A DNA stretch of 11,072 nt from Microbacterium sp. p3-SID336 (GCF_025143365.1 NZ_JALXPE010000088.1:1-11072), one strand, 5' to 3'. Positions 1-6,075 are shown, counted from the first letter of the stretch. A program made the numbers and translations. The notes: generated by a model from the sequence alone, not told the origin.

Positions 1-1471
1 ACCGCAGCGGGATGTCGATGACCACCTCAGTGCCCTCGCCCTCGCTGCCGCGCCACTCGATCGTCCCGCCCAGCTCGCCCTGGATGAGCGTGCGGATGAT
101 CTGAGTGCCGAGCCCCTGGCCGACCCGTCCCTCCGGCAGCCCGTGCCCGGTGTCGCGCACGCTCACGTGGAGGTGATCCTCCGTGCGCTGCGCGTCGATC
201 GTGACGACGCCTTCCTGACCGGCCAGGCCGTGCTCGACGGCGTTGGTGACGACCTCGGTCAGCGCGAGCGCCAGCGGCGTCGCGTACTCGCTGGGCAGCA
301 CGCCGAAGCGTCCGGTCGACTGCGTGCGCGCCCGGGTGTTCGGCGCGGAGGCCACCTCGGCCACGAGCTTCAGCACGCGGTGGAACACCTCGTCGAAGTC
401 GACCTTCTGTGTGAGCCCCTGCGCCAGGGTGTCGTGCACCACCGCGATCGCGTCCACGCGTCGCATCGCCTGCGTCAGCGCGTCCCTCGCCTCGTCCGAG
501 TGCGTGCGTCGTGCCTGGATGCGCAGCAGCGAGGCCACCGTCTGCAGGTTGTTCTTCACCCGGTGGTGGATCTCGCGGATGGTCGCGTCCTTGGTGATCA
601 GCTCCTGCTCCTGATGGCGGAGCTCGGACACGTCCCGGCACAGCACGATGGCGCCGATGCGGGTGCCGTGGTCCTTCAGCGGGATCGCCCGCAGCGACAC
701 GGTCACGCCGCGCGCCTCGATGTCCGTGCGCCACGGTGCGCGCCCGGTCACGACGACGGGGAGCGATTCGTCGACCTGCCGCGACGGCGGCACGAGACGG
801 GTCGTCACCTCCGCCAGCGACTCCCCCTCCAGCTCGTCGTCGAATCCCATGCGATTGAACGCCGAGAGCGCGTTGGGGCTGGCGAACGTGGTGATGCCGT
901 CGACGTCGATGCGGATGAGGCCGTCCGACGCCCGGGGAGCACCGCGACGCGGCGACGTCGGCGCCGCGGGGTCGGGGAAGCTGCCGTCCGCGATCATCCG
1001 GAACAGGTCGTTGGCGCACTCGTCGAAGGTGATCTGCTGCCGGGACGGCGTGCGCACCTCACCCAGGTTCGTGTGTCGGGTGACCACGCCGATCACCGTC
1101 GGCGCGGTGTCCTCGCCGCGCCGATCGACCACGATGGGCACCGCGCGCACGCGGGTGGGGGTCTCCTCGAACCAGTCCGGCGACGAGGAGTCGACGATCT
1201 CCGCGGAGTCGAACGCGCCCTGCACCTGAGTGCGCCACTGCGGCCGCACGCGCTCCCCCACGATGTCGCGATAGAAGAGGGTCGCGGCGCCGCTCGGGCG
1301 GGCGTGGGCGACGGCGATGAACGAACCGTCCTCGGTCTGGATCCACAGCACGATGTCCGCGGAGGCGAGGTCGGCCAGCAGCTGGCCGTCCCCGGCGAGG
1401 CGGTGCAGCCACTCGATGTCGTCGTCGGTCAGAAGGCCCTGGGTCTGGGCGAGATCGCTGAGGGTTGACAC
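1..1471 (-). CDS. pdtaS: PdtaS-type sensor histidine kinase, 3' end cut by window edge
   Basis: Cytosolic sensor histidine kinase expected to phosphorylate a PdtaR-type RNA-binding ANTAR response regulator, which is not in this window. The frame reads from GTG at 1471 through 490 codons to the left edge, so only the last residue or residues and the stop are missing (M. tuberculosis PdtaS is about 501 aa). Domains in order: N-terminal GAF-like sensor (about 1-155), PAS-like domain (about 175-285), HisKA_2 dimerisation domain with the H-box IHHRVKNNLQ (301-310), then HATPase with N-box asparagine N410, DTGHG and GQGLGTQII motifs. The phospho-accepting histidine is most likely H303, the same number as reported for the M. 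tuberculosis protein. No membrane segment is seen. An in-frame stop lies four codons upstream, so GTG 1471 is the only sensible start. It sits 24 bp downstream of the Rv3235-like gene with its own leaderless-type promoter. Confidence 0.9.
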   Translation of the reverse strand, partial: MSTLSDLAQTQGLLTDDDIEWLHRLAGDGQLLADLASADIVLWIQTEDGSFIAVAHARPSGAATLFYRDIVGERVRPQWRTQVQGAFDSAEIVDSSSPDWFEETPTRVRAVPIVVDRRGEDTAPTVIGVVTRHTNLGEVRTPSRQQITFDECANDLFRMIADGSFPDPAAPTSPRRGAPRASDGLIRIDVDGITTFASPNALSAFNRMGFDDELEGESLAEVTTRLVPPSRQVDESLPVVVTGRAPWRTDIEARGVTVSLRAIPLKDHGTRIGAIVLCRDVSELRHQEQELITKDATIREIHHRVKNNLQTVASLLRIQARRTHSDEARDALTQAMRRVDAIAVVHDTLAQGLTQKVDFDEVFHRVLKLVAEVASAPNTRARTQSTGRFGVLPSEYATPLALALTEVVTNAVEHGLAGQEGVVTIDAQRTEDHLHVSVRDTGHGLPEGRVGQGLGTQIIRTLIQGELGGTIEWRGSEGEGTEVVIDIPLR

Positions 1472-1477
1472 CTCCCC

Positions 1478-1483
1478 AGCCTA
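1478..1483 (-). promoter_or_regulatory. -10 element of pdtaS, leaderless type
   Basis: On the minus strand the hexamer TAGGCT is followed by six bases (GGGGAG) and then the GTG start of pdtaS. This spacing puts the transcription start on the start codon itself. The GGGGAG directly touches the GTG, so it cannot work as a normally spaced ribosome binding site. No clear -35 hexamer is visible. Confidence 0.6.
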
Positions 1484-1495
1484 GGGGCCGCGACC

Positions 1496-1882
1496 TCAGA
1501 GAATGGCGAGCGACGTCGCGCGCCAGCGGCGGTCGAGCCCCTCCAGCCGGACCGCGACGGCCCTCGTGCGGCCGGGACCGGCGACCACGACCACGGCCTC
1601 CACGACGCCGTCGATGGGCTCCGTCACGCGCAGCGAGCGGATCACGAAGCGGGGACGCGCCGGCGGCACTCCGCGGGCGCTCCGTGCCCGTGCCGCGAGA
1701 TTCGAGCGCGTGACCAGGCTGCGGTACGCGTCTTCGCTGAACCAACGAGCGAGCTGATCGAGGTCGCGCACGCCGGCCAGCACCTCGAGCACGCCCTGCG
1801 TGAGACGGCGCAGCAGCGGGGCCGGATCGGGGAGGTCGCTGGAGGGGGTGGGCTGCGGGGCGAAGTACTCGTTGAGCATCAT
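1496..1882 (-). CDS. Rv3235-like (DUF6459-type) protein
   Basis: Small conserved actinobacterial protein of unknown function, 128 aa. The C-terminal half carries the features I associate with the Rv3235 family: a run of valine-rich beta strands (GVVEAVVVVAG), the conserved AVAVRLEGLDRRWRA stretch and a short hydrophobic end. The N-terminal third is proline-rich and probably flexible. There is no signal peptide or membrane segment. In mycobacteria the homologue lies in the same broad neighbourhood as secA1 and pdtaS, which fits this window. The gene begins ATGATG (1882 or 1879). A modest purine-rich site (GAGAG) lies six bases before the first ATG. It is upstream of pdtaS on the same strand with a 24-bp gap, so read-through transcription into pdtaS is likely. 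The family assignment rests on pattern memory, not on a search. Confidence 0.75.
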   Translation of the reverse strand: MMLNEYFAPQPTPSSDLPDPAPLLRRLTQGVLEVLAGVRDLDQLARWFSEDAYRSLVTRSNLAARARSARGVPPARPRFVIRSLRVTEPIDGVVEAVVVVAGPGRTRAVAVRLEGLDRRWRATSLAIL

Positions 1883-1962
1883 GTCGATCTCTCGTCTCGG
1901 AGGTCAGCGGGTGGTCAGTCGAGCACGGCGGGAGCCCTCCCCGGGGGCGGTCGGCGAAAGTA

Positions 1963-1973
1963 TGTGGATAACT
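1963..1973. promoter_or_regulatory. TGTGGATAACT box, copy 1 (DnaA-box match)
   Basis: The 11-mer TGTGGATAACT contains TGTGGATAA, the reverse complement of the classical DnaA box TTATCCACA. It lies in the divergent gap between the Rv3235-like gene and the Sm-like gene. Its end is 25 bases before the -10 hexamer of the Sm-like gene. A second copy at 2942-2952 has the same 25-base distance to its own -10 hexamer. Role unknown: a regulator or DnaA site just upstream of the -35 region is the simplest idea. Confidence 0.55.
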
Positions 1974-1998
1974 CGTACACGGCGCGGGACCGGCCGCC

Positions 1999-2004
1999 TA
2001 CGCT
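1999..2004 (+). promoter_or_regulatory. -10 element of the Sm-like gene, leaderless type
   Basis: TACGCT is followed by seven bases (CTGTCGG) and then GTG at 2012. It fits the actinobacterial TAnnnT -10 consensus with transcription starting at or next to the start codon. No recognisable -35 hexamer is present. The element supports GTG 2012 as the start over ATG 1964. Confidence 0.5.
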
Positions 2005-2011
2005 CTGTCGG

Positions 2012-2626
2012 GTGCACTGGGACCGCCTGTTCGAAGACCTCGAAGGCCAGCTCGCCTCGGAGTGGGAGGCCGAGCGCGCCGCCCTCGATGCCGAGTCCGA
2101 ACGGCTCCGCATCGCGCGTCTCGACCTCAGGTCGCGCCTCCGGCTCCTCTGCGACACGGGCGCCGACGCGACGCTCGACCTGATGAACGGGCGCAGACTC
2201 CCCGTCACGCTGCAGTCCCTCGGCGTGGACTGGCTCGCCGCAGCATCCCGGGTCTCGCCGGACACGCGGGCGGCGTCCTCAGCCCTGCTGATCCCGCTGT
2301 CGGCCGTACTCGGACTCGCCGTCGATCACGGCATGCTGCTGACGAGTCTCGAGGAACGCGGTGGAGCCACGGGGAGCCTGCTCAGGGAGCGGATGACCCT
2401 CGGTTTCGTGCTGCGCGACCTCGCGCGCAGGCGCGTTCCGGTGCATCTCAGCTCTCTGGCGGGCGACGACGTGCACGGCACCATCGATCGTGCGGCGGCC
2501 GACCACCTCGATCTCGCCCTGCACGACACCGGCGAGTCGCGGCGCGCCGCGGCGGTCCAGGGTCACCGCATCGTGCCCTACGCCGCCCTCATCGCGATCC
2601 GGATGCCGGGCGATCAGCGGCTGTGA
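2012..2626 (+). CDS. Conserved unknown protein with two predicted Sm-like units
   Basis: Function not recognised; 204 aa from GTG 2012. Residues about 5-45 form a charged helix rich in E, R and L, probably a coiled coil. Two stretches then look alike. One begins LPVTLQSLGVDWLAAASR and ends in IPLSAVLGLAV. The other begins VHGTIDRAAADHLDLALHD and ends in VPYAALIAIRM. Each shows a short strand, a G or A-x-D-[WH]-L turn, a variable loop and a final hydrophobic strand, as in small Sm-like or RimP-C-like beta barrels. The fold is an inference from the alternation pattern. A conserved linking helix (RERMTLGFVLRDLARRRVPV) joins them. There is no signal peptide or membrane segment. Start choice: the open frame extends to ATG 1964, but that ATG falls inside the TGTGGATAACT box and upstream of the -10 element. 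The 3' end overlaps the convergent HTH gene by 13 bp. Confidence 0.8.
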   Translation: MHWDRLFEDLEGQLASEWEAERAALDAESERLRIARLDLRSRLRLLCDTGADATLDLMNGRRLPVTLQSLGVDWLAAASRVSPDTRAASSALLIPLSAVLGLAVDHGMLLTSLEERGGATGSLLRERMTLGFVLRDLARRRVPVHLSSLAGDDVHGTIDRAAADHLDLALHDTGESRRAAAVQGHRIVPYAALIAIRMPGDQRL

Positions 2627-2892
2627 GCCGACGAGGTGCCCCACACCTCCGGGAAGCTCGCCGTCTGCGACTGCCGCCAGAGCGCCATCCGCCGCGCGTC
2701 CTCCGACTGTGCCGCCAGGTACTCCTCGATGCTGGCCTCCTCCACGCGCCAGCGCGCGGGAGAGCCCAGCTGCGCCCCACGCAGCCGTCCTTCGTGCACG
2801 AGCTCGATCACCTCGGCGATGTCGATGCCCAGCAGTTCGGCGATCTGGGCGGGGGCGAGGTAGCGCGACACGCGCGGCTCGGCAGCTGTCAT
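2614..2892 (-). CDS. Small helix-turn-helix DNA-binding protein (excisionase/BldC-like)
   Basis: A 92-aa protein with a MerR-type winged helix of the excisionase/HTH_17 kind: YLAPAQIAELLGIDIAEVIEL (about 11-31, helix-turn-helix), then the wing with HEGRLRGAQLGSPARWRVEE and a following helix IEEYLAAQ. BldC and many recombination directionality factors share this layout. No integrase or attachment site is nearby, so a small transcription factor is the more likely role. The start at 2892 is chosen because a CAGACT hexamer lies six bases upstream, matching the leaderless promoters elsewhere in the window. The frame stays open upstream (to 3144), but that part runs antisense to the SAF gene and looks non-coding. 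It is divergent from the SAF/CpaE-like pair with 97 bp between starts, so it may regulate that pair. Confidence 0.8.
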   Translation of the reverse strand: MTAAEPRVSRYLAPAQIAELLGIDIAEVIELVHEGRLRGAQLGSPARWRVEEASIEEYLAAQSEDARRMALWRQSQTASFPEVWGTSSAHSR

Positions 2893-2898
2893 ACCGAC

Positions 2899-2904
2899 AG
2901 TCTG
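2899..2904 (-). promoter_or_regulatory. Possible -10 element of the HTH gene
   Basis: On the minus strand CAGACT is followed by six bases (GTCGGT) and then ATG 2892. It keeps only the A and the final T of TAnnnT, so it is weak. The exact six-base spacing seen at three other genes here makes it plausible. Confidence 0.35.
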
Positions 2905-2941
2905 GTGGAGGCGGTTCGCAGAGCGGGAAGCACCCCGACCT

Positions 2942-2952
2942 TGTGGATAACT
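2942..2952. promoter_or_regulatory. TGTGGATAACT box, copy 2 (DnaA-box match)
   Basis: Second copy of the 11-mer found at 1963-1973, again in a divergent gap (HTH gene and SAF gene). It ends 25 bases before the presumed -10 hexamer of the SAF gene and 37 bases before its ATG. Its TGTGGATAA core is a perfect DnaA-box sequence on the minus strand. Confidence 0.55.
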
Positions 2953-2977
2953 GCCGGGCCGCGCGGGCGGGTTCTGT

Positions 2978-2983
2978 GACGAT
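2978..2983 (+). promoter_or_regulatory. Possible -10 element of the SAF gene
   Basis: GACGAT is followed by six bases (AGCGCC) and then ATG 2990. Only the A and the final T match TAnnnT. The spacing equals that of the other leaderless-type genes, and no Shine-Dalgarno sequence precedes the ATG. Confidence 0.4.
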
Positions 2984-2989
2984 AGCGCC

Positions 2990-3610
2990 ATGCCAACGCT
3001 CTCCCGCTCCCGCCGCGCATTCCGGGGCGACCTCCGCTTCGTGGTGGGGATCGTCCTCGTCATCGTCTCCATCGCCGGAGTCTGGTCCGTCATCTCCGCG
3101 GCGGATCGCGCCGCCCCCGTGCTGCAGGCGCGCCGCACCATCACACAGGGCGAGGTGCTCGCCGCGGAGGACTTCCAGGCCGTGGAGGTCGGGCTCGGCG
3201 CGGTGGCCGGTCAGTACGTCGTGCCAGGGCGGCTGAAGCCCGGCAGCATCGCGGCCAGGACCCTCACCAAAGGCGAGCTCCTTCCGCGCTCAGGGGTCAC
3301 CGACGAGGAGGGGAACCACTCGACCACCGTCGTGGTGGAGAGCACCACCGGGATCCCCGCCGATGTCGAGGCGGGCACCGCGGTCGAGGTGTGGCAAGCA
3401 CCACCGCGCGACGACGGCAGGACGTTCGACACGCCGCGCATCCTGGTGGGCGACGTCGTGGTCCGCAGCGTGCGGGAGCCGGAGGGGATGCTCGCCGAGA
3501 GCGGCACGGAGGTCGAACTGGTCATCGACCGCACCGAGGTGGGCGAGGTGCTGGCGGCGATCACCGGGGGCGCCGCGCTCTCGATCGTGCCCGTCGGTGC
3601 CCGCTCGTGA
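2990..3610 (+). CDS. SAF-domain membrane-anchored protein, CpaB-like
   Basis: A 206-aa protein with a basic N-terminus (residues 1-16), a single hydrophobic segment (about 17-37, VVGIVLVIVSIAGVWSVIS) and then a SAF domain (about 42-102: ARRTITQGEVLAAEDFQAVEV and LTKGELLPRSGV). The rest (about 110-206) is beta-rich and resembles the second domain of CpaB/RcpC, the protein that modulates the secretin or base of Flp/Tad pili. By the positive-inside rule the SAF domain should face the outside. The stop codon overlaps the GTG start of the next gene (GTGA), which indicates translational coupling with the CpaE-like ATPase. Known SAF proteins also include antifreeze-like and flagellar FlgA proteins, but the P-loop partner favours the pilus-type family. 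No tad structural genes are in the window, so the actual role is open. Confidence 0.85.
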   Translation: MPTLSRSRRAFRGDLRFVVGIVLVIVSIAGVWSVISAADRAAPVLQARRTITQGEVLAAEDFQAVEVGLGAVAGQYVVPGRLKPGSIAARTLTKGELLPRSGVTDEEGNHSTTVVVESTTGIPADVEAGTAVEVWQAPPRDDGRTFDTPRILVGDVVVRSVREPEGMLAESGTEVELVIDRTEVGEVLAAITGGAALSIVPVGARS

Positions 3611-4890
3611 CGACGGTCCTGATCGCCGTCCCGCCCCCTCGCGCCGCCGCACTGGCCGAGGAGCTCGAGTTGGAGGGCGTCGAGGCCATCACCGTGGCCG
3701 CCACGCCGGCGGGTGTCACAGAGCGCCTGGGCCGCGACATCGACGCCGCGGTCGTCCCGGCCACACGCGGCATGCTGACCGCCGCGCTGATCTTCGCCTG
3801 CGACCGCGCCGGGGTCCGCATCATCGCTCTCGGCGATGTCGACAACCGCGTGGCCGCGCGGCTGGGGATCGGCGCCACGCTCCCTTCTCTGGCCGCGGGC
3901 TGGGAAGTGGTCGCCGCTCTCGCCGCCGACGTCACCGGCCCCGCTTCGGCCTCGGTCGCTCCGTCCGCTCCGCATCGCGTCACGGCGATCTGGGGCCCGC
4001 AGGGCGCGCCGGGCCGTTCCACGGTCGCGATCCAACTCGCGGTCGAACTGGCGCGCACAGGCCGGACCACCGCCCTGGTCGACGCGGACACCGCGGCGCC
4101 CTCCCTGGCGCTGCTGCTCGGTCTCGGCGACGATGCGCCGGGCATCGCGGCGGCCTGTCGCCGCGCCGAGAGCGGAGGGCTCGACGCCGCCGAGCTCACC
4201 CGCCTCGCCGTACGCCTCGGCGCCGGCGGTGTCGAGCTCGATGTGCTGGCCGGGATCAACCGCCCGAGCCGCTGGCCGGAGCTGTCGTCGACCCGCATGC
4301 ACGCCGCGCTGTCCGCGTGCCGCGCATGGACGGAGGAGACCGTCGTCGACGTCTCCGCGTCCCTCGACGCCGACGACGAGGCGACGTACGACGTCGTGGG
4401 CCCGCGCAGACACGCCGCCACGTCCGCGGTGCTGTGCGAGGCCGATCTGGTCGTGGCCGTCGCATCCGCCGATCCGGTCGGCATCAGCCGGTTCCTGCGC
4501 GATCACGCCGAGGTGCGCCGCCTGATCGGCACCACGCCGATCAGAGTGGTGGTGAACTCCGTGCGCCCCGGCCCCCTCGGCATCGATGCACGGGGACAGG
4601 TCCGCCGCACGCTGGAGCGCTTCGCCGGCATCACCGACGTGACCTTCCTGCCGTTCGATCAGCGCGCCGCAGACGCCGCCCTGCTGCACGCGCGACCCAT
4701 GGCGGACGTGACGCCGCGGTCCGCCCTGGTGGCGGCGGTCCGACGGCTCGCGGTGTCGCTCTCCCCCGCCGGCGCCGCCGCTACTGCCGGTAGCTCGAGA
4801 GGAAGTTCCCGAGTCGCTCGACGGCTTCGCTCAGCACTCTCGGCTCTGGCAGGGTCACCAGACGCAGGTGATCCGGCGTCGGCCAGTTGA
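3607..4890 (+). CDS. CpaE/TadZ-like P-loop ATPase with altered Walker A
   Basis: A 427-aa protein of the ParA/MinD superfamily. Residues about 1-105 look like a degenerate receiver domain with no phosphorylatable aspartate (VVPATRG replaces the usual site), as in CpaE/TadZ. The P-loop is GPQGAPGRST (130-139). It lacks both the signature lysine of the deviant Walker A motif and the usual GK[ST] lysine, with R137 in the lysine position. The A' motif VDADTAAPSLALLLGL (D159, D161) and a Walker B-like VVDVS (D248) are kept. TadZ proteins localise the pilus assembly machine at the pole, and some have atypical Walker A motifs. The GTG start at 3607 overlaps the SAF gene stop by 4 bases; no Shine-Dalgarno is evident, so coupling is likely. 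The last roughly 36 residues, rich in Ser, Ala and Arg, are encoded antisense to the aminotransferase 3' end and look like a non-conserved extension. Confidence 0.85.
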   Translation: MTTVLIAVPPPRAAALAEELELEGVEAITVAATPAGVTERLGRDIDAAVVPATRGMLTAALIFACDRAGVRIIALGDVDNRVAARLGIGATLPSLAAGWEVVAALAADVTGPASASVAPSAPHRVTAIWGPQGAPGRSTVAIQLAVELARTGRTTALVDADTAAPSLALLLGLGDDAPGIAAACRRAESGGLDAAELTRLAVRLGAGGVELDVLAGINRPSRWPELSSTRMHAALSACRAWTEETVVDVSASLDADDEATYDVVGPRRHAATSAVLCEADLVVAVASADPVGISRFLRDHAEVRRLIGTTPIRVVVNSVRPGPLGIDARGQVRRTLERFAGITDVTFLPFDQRAADAALLHARPMADVTPRSALVAAVRRLAVSLSPAGAAATAGSSRGSSRVARRLRSALSALAGSPDAGDPASAS

Positions 4891-6007
4891 ACCCCGTGCC
4901 CTGCACCAGCAGGATGTGCTCCGACACCAGAAGGTCGTACACCAGCTTGGCGTCGTCGCGGATCTCGTGCACCTCCGGATCGAGCCGGGGGAAGGCGTAC
5001 AGAGCTCCCTGCGGCTTCACGCAGGACACGCCCGGGATCGCCTCCAGCCCCTCCCACGCGATGTCCCGCTGCTCGTGCAGCCGCCCTGTCGGCGCGATCA
5101 GCGCGTCGATGGACTGGACGCCCGACAGCGCCGCCTGTACGGCATGCTGCGCGGGGACGTTGGGGCACAGCCGCGTGGAGGCGAGGAGCGTGATGCCCTC
5201 GATGAATCCCTTCGCGTGATCCTGCGGGCCCGTGACGACCATCCACCCCGAGCGGTAGCCAGCGACGCGGTAGGTCTTGGACAGCCCGTTGAACGTCAGG
5301 CAGAGCAGGTCGGGGGCCAGTGTCGCGGTCGGGATGTGCACCGCGTCGTCAAAGAGGATGCGGTCGTAGATCTCGTCGGACAGCACGAGCAGCTGGTGCT
5401 CGCGGGCGATCTGAACCAGTCCCTCGAGGATCTGTCGCGAGTACACGACGCCGGTCGGGTTGTTCGGGTTGATGATGACGAGGGCCTTGGTGCGCGGCGT
5501 GATCTTCGACCTGATGTCCTCCAGGTCGGGCTGCCAGCCGTCCTCCTCGTCGCAGACGTAGTGCACGGGCGTGCCGCCGGCGAGACTCGTCATGGCGGTC
5601 CAGAGCGGGTAGTCGGGCGCCGGGATGAGCACCTCGTCTCCCTCGTCCAGCAGCGCCTGCATCGTCATGGTGATGAGCTCGGAGACGCCGTTGCCGAGGT
5701 AGACGTCGTCCGGGTCGAACCGCGGGAAGCCCTCGATCTCCTCATAGCGGCTGACCACGGCGCGCCGCGCCGAGACGATGCCCTTGCTGTCGCTGTAGCC
5801 GTGTGCGGTGGGCAGGGCGGCCAGCATGTCATGGACGATCTGATGCGGGGCGTCGAAGCCGAAGATCGCCGGGTTGCCCGTGTTGAGCTTGAGGATGCGG
5901 TGGCCCTCCGCCTCCAGTCGCGCCGCCTCGACGAGGGCGTTTCCGCGGATCTCGTACAGGACGTTCTTGAGCTTCGACGACTGGTCGAAGGTGCGCGATG
6001 GTGTCAT
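4781..6007 (-). CDS. PLP-dependent aminotransferase, AlaA-type (class I/II)
   Basis: A 408-aa fold-type I aminotransferase, close in length and style to E. coli AlaA (alanine-pyruvate transaminase) and its actinobacterial relatives. It should transfer an amino group between glutamate and pyruvate or a related keto acid in the cytosol. Visible landmarks: LNTGNPAIFGFDAP near the N-terminus (41-54), YLGNGVSELI (103-112), the INPNNPTG motif (179-186, N183 contacts PLP), DEIYD (211-215, D211 and Y214), the Schiff-base lysine K244 in SKTYRVAGYRSGW, and the carboxylate-binding R382. All key residues are present. The ATG at 6007 follows TAGGCT by six bases and has no Shine-Dalgarno sequence, so a leaderless mRNA is likely. 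It lies downstream of secA on the same strand with a hairpin between. The exact amino-acid substrate cannot be fixed from sequence alone. Confidence 0.92.
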   Translation of the reverse strand: MTPSRTFDQSSKLKNVLYEIRGNALVEAARLEAEGHRILKLNTGNPAIFGFDAPHQIVHDMLAALPTAHGYSDSKGIVSARRAVVSRYEEIEGFPRFDPDDVYLGNGVSELITMTMQALLDEGDEVLIPAPDYPLWTAMTSLAGGTPVHYVCDEEDGWQPDLEDIRSKITPRTKALVIINPNNPTGVVYSRQILEGLVQIAREHQLLVLSDEIYDRILFDDAVHIPTATLAPDLLCLTFNGLSKTYRVAGYRSGWMVVTGPQDHAKGFIEGITLLASTRLCPNVPAQHAVQAALSGVQSIDALIAPTGRLHEQRDIAWEGLEAIPGVSCVKPQGALYAFPRLDPEVHEIRDDAKLVYDLLVSEHILLVQGTGFNWPTPDHLRLVTLPEPRVLSEAVERLGNFLSSYRQ

Positions 6008-6013
6008 CGATCA

Positions 6014-6019
6014 AGCCTA
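6014..6019 (-). promoter_or_regulatory. -10 element of the aminotransferase gene, leaderless type
   Basis: On the minus strand TAGGCT is followed by six bases (TGATCG) and ATG 6007. The hexamer is identical to that of pdtaS and the spacing is the same. The -35 region would fall inside the 3' arm of the hairpin at 6030-6061 (TTTGGC or TTGGCC), so terminator and promoter appear to be interleaved. Confidence 0.6.
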
Positions 6020-6029
6020 CAGGGACGCG

Positions 6030-6061
6030 AAGAGGGCCAAACCGCACGGACTGGCCCTCTT
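6030..6061 (-). terminator. Hairpin after secA, likely intrinsic terminator
   Basis: Perfect 10-bp inverted repeat, AAGAGGGCCA (6030-6039) and TGGCCCTCTT (6052-6061), with a 12-base loop. It starts 14 bases past the secA stop codon on the minus strand. The U tract is poor (the stem ends in UU, then CGCG), which is common for terminators in high-GC actinobacteria. Confidence 0.55.
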
Positions 6062-6075
6062 AGCGGCGCTTGCGC

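Noticed and set aside
1472..1477. GGGGAG before pdtaS as a Shine-Dalgarno sequence
   Set aside because: It touches the GTG directly, leaving no spacer, so it is better read as the gap between the -10 hexamer and a leaderless start.
27..1745. Long Arg/His/Gly-rich open frames on both strands across 27-1745
   Set aside because: They are out-of-frame readings of pdtaS and the Rv3235-like gene, with low-complexity products typical of high-GC shadows.
1964..2011. ATG at 1964 as the start of the Sm-like gene
   Set aside because: It lies inside the TGTGGATAACT box and upstream of the -10 hexamer TACGCT, has no ribosome binding site, and the added 16 residues look non-coding. GTG 2012 is preferred.
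1883..2011. Replication origin, suggested by the DnaA-box match
   Set aside because: Only one perfect box lies in each gap, without clustered boxes, an AT-rich unwinding region, or dnaA, dnaN or gyr genes. A regulatory role fits better than an origin.
2614..2892. Integrative element or prophage remnant, suggested by the excisionase-like fold
   Set aside because: No integrase, tRNA, direct repeats or shift in base composition nearby.
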